From positions 1 to 64,000 of the forward strand of contig CAZOJT010000013.1 of NCBI GenBank assembly GCA_964580215.1: a DNA stretch of 64,000 nt. Reading direction: 5' to 3'. A model generated the notes under the pieces. It was not told where the DNA came from. It saw only the letters and a list, made by a program, of their open reading frames with translations, and ran no database searches. The position numbers and the translations under genes were made by a program. Positions 44,562-51,553 of this stretch are shown piece by piece. Position 1 is the first letter of the stretch, and each line of letters opens with the position of its first letter. The stretch comes from SM23-73-3 sp964580215. Its GTDB lineage: Bacteria > Zixibacteria > MSB-5A5 > SM1-73.

Positions 44562-45695
44562 AATCTGAACCCCTTCTTCCACCCAAAGCAGTTTTTTTCA
44601 TTTCATAGATTACCACGGACTCTGTAGAGAGGACTCTCTGAATAGTTTTATATCCTGAGAAGACCTCACCCCCGTCTCTCCCCCTCTCCACAAAGAGACT
44701 GTGTCATAATTATGAGGAGCGGAGGTAGAGATTTTTGAAAATAAACTATACCATTCAACATGCGATATGCTGTCTTATGCTGTAAAGATAAATATGAAAG
44801 GAGCATATTATGGCATATCGACATGGTGATAGAAATCAAATGCAACTGCTTCCACCAAACATAGAAGAATACGTAACTCCGGATGATTCTGTTCGGGCGT
44901 ATAGTGCCTTTGTGGATTCGCTTTCTCTGGCTGAGTTGGGCATCCTTTGGGATGAACATAAAGTTGGCAACTCCGAATATAATCCTAAAGCCATGATCAA
45001 GCTTTTGGTATATGGCTACTCCTATGGTTTACGCAGTTCTCGGAAATTGGAAATGGCGACTTATCATAACCTCTCTTTTATCTGGTCCTATGGATCCAAA
45101 TTCGGACTTATGGGTGGTCTGATTGAAGGCAATACGCTTTTTGTGGATGGGAGTAAGATAAGGGCGAATGCCTCCATTGGTAATACCTGGACACCAGATA
45201 GATGTGAACGCTATCTTAAGGAGGTGGATCAGCATATAGAATCCATTCTTTCTGAGTGCGACACTATGGATGAACAAGAACAGGATCATTCCTCTCTGGT
45301 TAAGCTTTCAGAAGAGCTGAAAGATAAAGAACGTCTTAAATCCAGTCCCGCCTCTGGCGGGATTGAAAGAACTCCAAGAACAAGAAAGGGAATCAATAAA
45401 CACCACCGATCCGGATTGTGTTAAGGTCAAAGGGCGTCAAGGCATTCATGCGGGTTATAATGGGCAGATCGTGGTGGATGAAAAGCATGGGCTGATAGTG
45501 CACAGTGACGTGGTGAATGACGGAGACCCGTCTGGGAAAGTAATGATGTTCATCAGTTTGCCCATCAGACTTGTAGTGAGCGTAGCGAACCTATTGAACA
45601 GGCTAATCAAACCCTGGAACATAAATGTACCAGCGCCTGTGCGGATGCGGGTTATTCTGACATCCAAGAGTTAAAAAAGATCGATGACCAACATG

Positions 45696-45715
45696 CTCGT
45701 ATGAGTGCATACGCA
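45696..45715. repeat. 20-nt hairpin microelement inside transposase pseudogene
   Basis: CTCGTATGAGTGCATACGCA. Removing exactly 20 nt joins GACCAACAT to the coding ACCGTTATCGTTCCT (DQH-[V/I]-TVIVPS). The end points are ambiguous by 1 nt. Identical to 54070-54089 and, in reverse, to 46246-46265. Confidence 0.85.
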
Positions 45716-45891
45716 TCACCGTTATCGTTCCTTCGCAAAAACAAGCTCATGATAGACCAGTAAAACCAAATGACAAAGAACAATTTCTTTATGATGAACC
45801 GAATGATCGTTATATTTGTCCGCGAGGACATTCCTTGAGTTATACTTTCTTAGATAAGCACAGGAATCATAAAGTGTATCAGATTACAGAT

Positions 45892-45931
45892 GCGTATGCT
45901 CGTATGAGTGCATACGCACATTCATACGAAT
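45892..45931. repeat. Nested 40-nt hairpin microelement inside transposase pseudogene
   Basis: GCGTATG + 20-nt unit (45899-45918) + CATTCATACGAAT. The outer element alone is GCGTATGCATTCATACGAAT, identical to 17111-17130. Deleting all 40 nt joins GAT to AAATCTTTG, restoring QITDKSLCLECQH. Confidence 0.88.
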
Positions 45932-46037
45932 AAATCTTTGTGTTTGGAGTGCCAGCATTTTGGTCTTTGCACCAAAGCTAAATATGGTGGACGAATAAGG
46001 CGTCTGATTCATGAGGACATTAAATTAAAACTAGAGC

Positions 46038-46147
46038 TCTGTAACATAAATTTATTCGCTATTGTAGTTGCCTGATTTATCAGGCATAGTGACGACAGTG
46101 CTCAATAAATTGAGCAACTACAATATCCTGAATTTATGTTACAGCCC
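46038..46147. mobile_element. 110-bp MITE-like element with REP pair core
   Basis: It is bounded by 8-bp direct repeats ACTAGAGC (46030-46037 and 46148-46155) and by 14-bp perfect inverted repeats CTGTAACATAAATT (46039-46052) / AATTTATGTTACAG (46131-46144). The core is an inverted pair ATTGTAGTTGC...GCAACTACAAT with two small hairpins (CTGATTTATCAG; GCTCAATAAATTGAGC). Removing the element plus one direct repeat restores the transposase reading LKLEHQYNKE exactly. Confidence 0.88.
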
Positions 46148-46245
46148 ACTAGAGCATCAATATAATAAAGAGTCATCACAAGCAATTTATAAACTAAGAA
46201 AAGAAAAGGTGGAACTCGAAGAGTCATACGACTTCCTTTTGGACA

Positions 46246-46265
46246 TGCGTATGCACTCATACGAG
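46246..46265. repeat. 20-nt hairpin microelement (reverse orientation) inside transposase pseudogene
   Basis: TGCGTATGCACTCATACGAG, the exact reverse complement of 45696-45715. Deleting it gives GGACACATCAAACGA (GHIKR), the conserved PFGxIKR region of IS1182 transposases. Confidence 0.85.
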
Positions 46266-46593
46266 CATCAAACGAAATTTAGGAGTGACCTCCTTTCTGC
46301 TTCGAGGATTGGAAGGAGTTAAAGCAGAAATGTCGCTATTAGCCAGTTGCTTTGATATCACTCGCCTGATCAACATTGTTGGAGTTCCATTGCTTGTGGC
46401 AAAGCTTATGAGTTAATCGTTTTTAGGATACATCTCTATGATTCTAGTGAATAAAACCATAATCTTGTAGAACAAAGTTAATATTGTTCTGTTTTTATTC
46501 CAAAACCTAAAACCTTATCTCCCTTAACCAGGTATTATGACACACCCTCAAAGTGGGGAGGGGGAATAAGAGGGTGGGGTTTCAATTTCGTGG

Positions 46594-47655
46594 TTACCTT
46601 TTCTTTTTAGTAGTTCTCTTCTTTTCTGCTGTCTTCTTTTTCGCCTTTTTAGACTTAGCAGTCACTTTTCTCTTTGCCGGCTTCTTAACTTTCTTCGGTT
46701 TAAGAACCTTTTTAGCTGGTTTTTTGGCCTTTTTCGGTGTAGCAATCTTCTTCTTTTTAAGCGGTTTCTTAGCCTTTTTCTTTAGTCCCTCCAATTCCTG
46801 TTTCATCAAGACCGCCACTTCAGCCGGGCTTTCTGCCACCTTGATTTTTGCCTTTTGGAAGGCAGCGACTTTTTCAGCCGCGGTTCCGCTTCCACCGGCG
46901 ATTATGGCGCCAGCATGTCCCATTCTCTTTCCCGGAGGAGCGGTCCTTCCTGCCACAAAAGCCACCACCGGCTTGGTCATGTTTTTCTTTATGAATGCCG
47001 CCGCCTCCTCCTCATCTGTTCCACCAATCTCACCGATCAAAACCACCGCCCTGGTCTGGGGGTCTTTTTCAAACATCTCCAACACGTCCAAAAAGCCTGT
47101 CCCCACGATCTGATCTCCACCAGTTCCCAAACAGGTGGATTGCCCCATGCCATTTTGGGTGAGATGATACACCACCTCATAGGTCAAGGTTCCACTGCGA
47201 GAGACCACTCCCACATTGCCCTTCATATGAATCTGACCCGGCATAATCCCTACCTTGGTCACGCCGGGGGTAATCAAGCCGGGAGTATTCGGTCCCACCA
47301 ACCTGGTCTTTTTGCCTTTCAAGTAATTGTACACTTCGAGCATGTCCATGGCGGGAATGCCTTCGCTTATGCAGATCACCAGATCAATTCCCGCCTCTGC
47401 CGCCTCGTAGATGGCATCCACGGCAAATTTTGAGGGGACGTAGATTACCGAGGTATTAGCTTTTGTGGCATCTCTTGCCTCTTTAACCGAGTCAAAGACT
47501 AAAACGCCTTCAACCCTTTCTCCTGCTTTCCCCGGTGTGACCCCAGCCACAACCTTTGTTCCGTAGTCCAGCATCTGTTTGGTATGAAACGCCCCATCCC
47601 GTCCGGTGATCCCCTGAACTATCACCCTGGTATTTTTGTCAATTAGTATGCTCAT
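46594..47655 (-). CDS. sucD: Succinate-CoA ligase alpha subunit with lysine-rich C-terminal tail
   Basis: Alpha subunit of succinyl-CoA synthetase (TCA cycle), 353 residues. Residues 1-290 are a normal SucD: VQGITGRDGAFHTKQML (CoA-binding Rossmann part), GPNTPGLITPG, SRSGTLTYEVV, and phospho-histidine H247 in RMGHAGAIIAGG. Residues 291-353 are an unusual tail with 33 Lys and 3 Arg in 63 residues, plus Ala/Pro/Val/Thr (KKPLKKKK, KKPAKK, KKVKKPAKRK), resembling histone H1/AlgP-type basic tails. The tail is in the same open frame with no intervening stop. The partner sucC lies upstream (5') on the same strand, but a broken RAYT lies between them. Confidence 0.92.
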   Translation of the reverse strand: MSILIDKNTRVIVQGITGRDGAFHTKQMLDYGTKVVAGVTPGKAGERVEGVLVFDSVKEARDATKANTSVIYVPSKFAVDAIYEAAEAGIDLVICISEGIPAMDMLEVYNYLKGKKTRLVGPNTPGLITPGVTKVGIMPGQIHMKGNVGVVSRSGTLTYEVVYHLTQNGMGQSTCLGTGGDQIVGTGFLDVLEMFEKDPQTRAVVLIGEIGGTDEEEAAAFIKKNMTKPVVAFVAGRTAPPGKRMGHAGAIIAGGSGTAAEKVAAFQKAKIKVAESPAEVAVLMKQELEGLKKKAKKPLKKKKIATPKKAKKPAKKVLKPKKVKKPAKRKVTAKSKKAKKKTAEKKRTTKKKR

Positions 47656-47690
47656 GGAAGTTCTCCTTTTTGTTAATTTATAGATTTTTT

Positions 47691-47713
47691 TCGGGCTGGG
47701 ATGAATTCCCAGC
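47691..47713. repeat. REP-like hairpin downstream of the RAYT pseudogene
   Basis: A GGGCTGGGA/TCCCAGCCC hairpin followed by TATG and TTGAATG. The same unit in the same orientation is at about 48345-48367 on the other side of the RAYT gene, so the transposase is bracketed by direct copies. A GTCGGAGGA/TCCTCCGAC hairpin (about 47741-47763) contains the RAYT stop codon. Confidence 0.75.
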
Positions 47714-47751
47714 CCTATGGGATTGAATGTCTACCTCATAGTCGGAGGAAT

Positions 47752-48325
47752 TTATCCTCCGACATAACCCTCAAGATCAGTCTCACACTTCCCTGTTGCT
47801 GAAGAATATTTGTAATTCTCCGGTTTATCTGCTAATTTTGCCCTAACCGGGTTGTCGTGAATATAATTTAGTCGTTGAACAAACTCCTTCTTGTTGCGAA
47901 CAACATGATCGTAGAAGCTTGCCTGCCAGACCTTCGGTTTGGGCAGGGATAAATTCCCTGCCCAAACTATGATTCTTAGATTCGCGGGACGAGGACAAAT
48001 CCTCTGTCCTGTGGTTCTCCGGCTCATAGTCGGGGGAATTTATCCCCCGACTAAGTTGATTATATCTTCGAGCGAAACGACCTTTGATGTGACGCATCAC
48101 ATCGGAGATGGAATTTCTCTTATCCGGCACCAACATTAAATGAATATGATTAGGCATTACCACAAAAGCGAGAAGTCTAAATCTTAGCTTTTTCCTAACC
48201 TCGAAGATGGTTTGAATCAAAAGATCAGCCGCTTTCCCTTCTGAGAAAATTTTAGTGTTACGGTGCGTTTTGCTCGTGACAAAATGACAATAGTTCTCAA
48301 GGTTGAAACGAGCTACTTTACTCAT
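47752..48325 (-). pseudogene. REP-associated tyrosine transposase (RAYT / Y1 family), interrupted
   Basis: The N-terminal half (MSKVARFNLENYCHFVTSKT..., 48325 leftward) carries the HUH metal site MPNHIHLML (H60, H62) and RHIKGRFARRYNQL. The C-terminal half (about 47935 leftward) carries KVWQASFYDHVVRNKKEF, with the expected catalytic Tyr, and LNYIHDNPVRAKLADKPENYKYSS. Between them a ~120-nt block of three hairpins (47941-47963, about 47987-48011, 48029-48051) has been inserted and shifts the frame. REP transposases cut single-stranded DNA at REP hairpins with a GTAG tetranucleotide. This copy is unlikely to make an active protein unless frameshifting occurs. Confidence 0.85.
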
Positions 48326-48344
48326 AGTTAAATTCTAAGTCTTA

Positions 48345-48367
48345 TGGCTGGGATGAATTCCCAGCCC
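48345..48367. repeat. REP-like hairpin upstream of the RAYT pseudogene
   Basis: GGCTGGGATGAATTCCCAGC-type hairpin, then CTATGTATTGAATGG, a direct copy of the unit at 47691. Confidence 0.75.
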
Positions 48368-48431
48368 TATGTATTGAATGGATATGTTCACCACTATATG
48401 GTTAAGAAATGTTCATTGCGTTGGACTTAGA

Positions 48432-49589
48432 CTAACCCCCGAACATGGTGGTTTGTGTCATTCCCGAAAGCTCAATCGCTCTCTTTACCACTTCTTCCAT
48501 GGAGCTGGTGGCGGAGAGGTTTATCTCCTCTAAAATCTTTCTGGCTTTAGCTTCGTTGGTGCCGGTCAATCTCACCACAATGGGGACTCTTGGCTTTAGT
48601 TGTTTGACCGCATAAACTATTCCATTTGCCACATCGTCGCACCGGGTGATCCCTCCGAAGATGTTGAAAAGGATGGCCTTCACATTCGGGTCCCGCAGGA
48701 TGATGTTCATGGCACTTACCACCTTCTCCGGGTTGGAGCTTCCTCCGATATCCAAAAAATTAGCGGGCTCAGCCCCAAATCTTTTTACCAGATCCATGGT
48801 AGCCATTGCCAGCCCGGCTCCGTTTACAATGCAACCTATGTTTCCGTCCAGTTTCACAAAGGAAAGCTCCTTTTCCCTTGCCTCAATTTCTGCTTTTTCC
48901 TCCGCATCCAGATCCCGCATCGCCTCGATTTCTGGATGCCTTGCCAGACCAGAATCATCTATGTTTATCTTGGCATCTAAAGCCCACACCTCTCCGTCTG
49001 GTGTGGTGATGAACGGGTTTATCTCGGCTAAGGAGCAATCGTTTTCCGTGAAGGCGCTGTAGAGTTTCAAGATAACCGGACAAGTCTTATTGGCGATCTT
49101 TCTGTCCGAATAAAGTAGATAGGCTAAATTTCGGGCTTGAAAGTATTGCAAGCCTAAAAGCGGGTCCACCTCCAACTTAAAAATCTTCTCTGGGGTCTCC
49201 CGGGCCACCTCCTCGATGTCTATTCCTCCTGCCGCTGAGACCATGATCACCGGCTTTTTGCTCTTTCGGTCGACGATCACACCCAGATAGGCTTCGCTGG
49301 CAATGTCTTTACACTCGGTGACTAAAATCTTCTTAACCGGAAGCCCCTTGATCTCCATACCCAAAATCTGGGAAGCCATCTCGAATGCTTCATCCGGATT
49401 ATCCGCCTTCTTTATACCGCCAGCTTTGCCTCTTCCTCCCACATGTACCTGCGCTTTCACCATAACCGGCTTACCGATCCTTGTGGCAATTTCTCTTGCT
49501 TCCTCCGGGGTGGTTGCCATCTCACCGGCAGGAAGAGGAATGCCATACTTGGCAAATATCTGTTTAGCCTGATATTCGTGTATCTTCAT
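48432..49589 (-). CDS. sucC: Succinate-CoA ligase beta subunit
   Basis: Beta subunit of succinyl-CoA synthetase, about 385 residues from the ATG at 49589 (minus strand), preceded by AAAGGAGTCATT; the frame is open 15 codons further upstream without support. The ATP-grasp domain begins MKIHEYQAKQIFAKYGIPLP with KAQVHVGGRGKAGG, and the CoA-ligase part has LDIGGSSNPEKV and FNIFGGITRCDDVANGI. It should pair with SucD at 46594-47655. The normal tight sucCD spacing has expanded to ~780 bases containing the RAYT pseudogene and hairpins, which could affect expression of the second subunit. Confidence 0.95.
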   Translation of the reverse strand: MKIHEYQAKQIFAKYGIPLPAGEMATTPEEAREIATRIGKPVMVKAQVHVGGRGKAGGIKKADNPDEAFEMASQILGMEIKGLPVKKILVTECKDIASEAYLGVIVDRKSKKPVIMVSAAGGIDIEEVARETPEKIFKLEVDPLLGLQYFQARNLAYLLYSDRKIANKTCPVILKLYSAFTENDCSLAEINPFITTPDGEVWALDAKINIDDSGLARHPEIEAMRDLDAEEKAEIEAREKELSFVKLDGNIGCIVNGAGLAMATMDLVKRFGAEPANFLDIGGSSNPEKVVSAMNIILRDPNVKAILFNIFGGITRCDDVANGIVYAVKQLKPRVPIVVRLTGTNEAKARKILEEINLSATSSMEEVVKRAIELSGMTQTTMFGG

Positions 49590-49699
49590 AATGACTCCTT
49601 TGGTTTTATCCCCCCTTCTCCACGCCCACTCCACCGTCCGCCGACCGCCGCTAAACCAGTTCTTGCGGCGGACTGTCGACTGTGGACCGTGGGCGCTTT
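49590..49699. repeat. Short gap with GGACTGTGGAC-type repeats
   Basis: Contains CCGCCGACCGCCGCTAAACC, TTGCGGCGGACTGTCGACTG and TGGACCGTGGGCGC. The GACTGTNGACYGTGGAC pattern also occurs at 12868 and within the secA linker. Confidence 0.55.
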
Positions 49700-51088
49700 T
49701 TATTTCTGATTCGCTGAAGTGGTCGAGATATTTTTCAAAAAAACCTCTGCCTCCTTTAAGAGTCTATCTTTTTGGTTTAGTTCAGGGTTATCCAGAACCA
49801 GCTCTAAAAGATAATTCAATACCTGTCCCACCAGAGGGGAGGGTGGAATCTTAAAAGTATCCATAATATCATTTCCCTTCACCTCCAAATCCTTCAACCC
49901 AAAAGGAGGTTTTCTCTCCAATTCCAGCCTTATCCTCTCCTCCAACTCATCCACGTCTTTGGTGCTTCCTTCCTTGCCCTGTGCCGTCACATCCGCTCTG
50001 CGTAAATCCAGAAGAGAAAACACAAGCTCCCCCCCCATCTTTCTTATCAGTCTCCGCACTCCTTTATCAGTCACTCCGGTGGTAAACATGTGCTTATCTA
50101 TCAGAAGGGTGACCTTTTCAATTATCTGATTGGAGTAGCGCAATCTTTGCAACACCTTCCGGGCGACCCTGGCACCTCTTTTCTCATGTCCATAAAAAGT
50201 GGCACCTTCTTGGGTGGGAACCTTAGTCTCCGGCTTGGATATATCATGGAAAAGTGCCGCCAGACGAATCACCAGATCTCGGGGGGCGAAGTCAACAGCC
50301 AATATAGAATGCTCGAACACGTCATAGGCGTGATAGCCGCCCGGCTGGGTTACTCCCACACAATCGGCTAACTCCGGCATAATCCTTTCTAAAAGCCCCA
50401 CCCTTTGCATCAATCTGAAGCCAACGCTGGGATATTTAGCTTTAAGCAGTAGCTTGTTTAATTCCTCCTGAATTCTTTCTGATGAGATGGTGGTGATCAA
50501 ATCCACATTCTCCTTTAGACTCTGAAGGGTGCCCTCTTCCAGCTCAAATTCAAACCTGGCGGCAAACTGTATTCCCCGGAGCATCCTCAAAGGATCGTCC
50601 CTAAAAGAGTCGGGATTGGTAATACGGATTAATCTCCTTTTTATGTCTTTTCTTCCATTTAAAGGGTCCACCAACTCTCCCGTGGAAAGATCCTCCGCCA
50701 CGGCGTTTATGGTGAAATCCCGGCGGGAAAGGTCATCCTCTACCTTCAGGTTATGATCGTATTCCACCTTGAAGTCCTTATGCCCCGGTCCGGTGCTGTA
50801 TTCCTTGCGAGGCAATGCAACATCAAAGACATGCTCCCCGTTGAATTTTTTGAAAGGCAGAAATTTTATCACCCCAAAGGATTTTCCTACCAGATCCACC
50901 TTTCCAAATCCACTCAACAGAGAACAAAGCTCATCTATGGGGATTCCGGTTATCAGATAGTCTTTGTCCTTATCCGACAGGATGGGGGAGATATATTTGT
51001 CCCGCACCGCTCCCCCCACCTCGTAGATACTCCCTTTTTTTAGAATCGCCTTTACGATCTGGTCACTCAATCCCGCTATCTTTTCCAT
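49700..51088 (-). CDS. cca: CCA-adding enzyme / tRNA nucleotidyltransferase with HD domain
   Basis: 462 residues. The class II nucleotidyltransferase head contains YEVGGAVRDKYI and KDKDYLITG (catalytic carboxylates), then SRRDFTINAVAEDL and PDSFRDDPLRMLRGIQFAARF. The HD phosphohydrolase-like domain follows (HAYDVFEHSILAV, LAALFHDISKP, FYGHEKRGARVA). It builds or repairs the 3' CCA of tRNA; in some bacteria such proteins are split into A- or CC-adding forms and the sequence does not decide this. No partner gene is seen. Confidence 0.9.
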   Translation of the reverse strand: MEKIAGLSDQIVKAILKKGSIYEVGGAVRDKYISPILSDKDKDYLITGIPIDELCSLLSGFGKVDLVGKSFGVIKFLPFKKFNGEHVFDVALPRKEYSTGPGHKDFKVEYDHNLKVEDDLSRRDFTINAVAEDLSTGELVDPLNGRKDIKRRLIRITNPDSFRDDPLRMLRGIQFAARFEFELEEGTLQSLKENVDLITTISSERIQEELNKLLLKAKYPSVGFRLMQRVGLLERIMPELADCVGVTQPGGYHAYDVFEHSILAVDFAPRDLVIRLAALFHDISKPETKVPTQEGATFYGHEKRGARVARKVLQRLRYSNQIIEKVTLLIDKHMFTTGVTDKGVRRLIRKMGGELVFSLLDLRRADVTAQGKEGSTKDVDELEERIRLELERKPPFGLKDLEVKGNDIMDTFKIPPSPLVGQVLNYLLELVLDNPELNQKDRLLKEAEVFLKNISTTSANQK

Positions 51089-51553
51089 ATAAATTTCAAT
51101 TCCAAACGAAAGTCGTTCGTTTCTTCAAAATTATGCTTCAGATACTTTTGACTGCCAAGCCATGAAGGCTTGGCTACGCAAAAATCAGCAATCAAATGCT
51201 ACACGTTTATTCGTCTATCAGCCAAATGAAGGTGGCACATAATCTATCTTGATACAAACTGAAGCACTCGTAGAAAAACCCAAACCTGAGTGCACTAGCC
51301 TGCTGGTGTGGTTTTCTTCTTGCGAAAGCAAGCTTTTGCACTCCGAAAAACTCTTTTTCAACAGTCCCTGAAGGTTGCGGCTACCTTTTTCTGTATTCCT
51401 CAATAAGAGCAACTTGGTAGCCGCTCCGCTCTCGGCGGAGCGCTTTTGCTTCTCTTACCTCACCCCCTGTCCTACGGATCTTCGATCTCCTTCTCCATTT
51501 CATGTTGAAAATCCCGCCGGAGGCGGGGGAGAGAGGACAAGGGGGGAGAGGTT
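51089..51553. repeat. Intergenic repeat mosaic
   Basis: No gene. GCCAAGCCATGAAGGCTTGG with CTACGC (51153-51178) is a reverse GTAG hairpin. CCGCTCCGCTCTCGGCGGAG lies at about 51420. A CCTCACCCCCTGTCC...GGGGGGAGAGG palindrome (about 51468-51552) contains a CCCGCCGGAGGCGGG hairpin and TTTCATGTTGAAAATCCC. Confidence 0.6.

Larger units (their letters stand above)
44810..46416 (+). pseudogene. IS1182-family transposase pseudogene, broken by microinsertions
   Basis: AAAGGAG precedes ATG 44810. The reading begins MAYRHGDRNQMQLLPPNIEE and includes the family stretches AYSAFVDSLSL, YNPKAMIKLLVYGYSYG and VDGSKIRANAS. It is then interrupted by a CCCGCCTCTGGCGGG hairpin (about 45346), a 26-nt insertion (45521-45546), a 20-nt microelement (45696-45715), a nested 40-nt microelement (45892-45931), a 110-bp element (46038-46147) and another 20-nt microelement (46246-46265). 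Removing them rejoins DQHVTVIVPS, VYQITDKSLCLECQH, IKLKLEHQYNKES and FGHIKRNLGVTSFLLRGLEG up to the TAA at 46414. The intact protein would be the usual ~460 residues. Confidence 0.88.
44695..46549 (+). mobile_element. Degenerate IS1182-family insertion sequence
   Basis: Terminal inverted repeats: left GAGACTGTGTCATAAT (44695) and right, read inward, GAGGGTGTGTCATAAT (ending 46549), 14 of 16 identical. AAA flanks both ends (44692-44694 and 46550-46552), a possible short target duplication. The element splits a CCTCACCCCC...GTGGGG imperfect palindrome of the kind seen elsewhere in the window. Length 1855 bp includes about 215 bp of later insertions. The single transposase gene is broken (separate entry). 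Confidence 0.88.
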
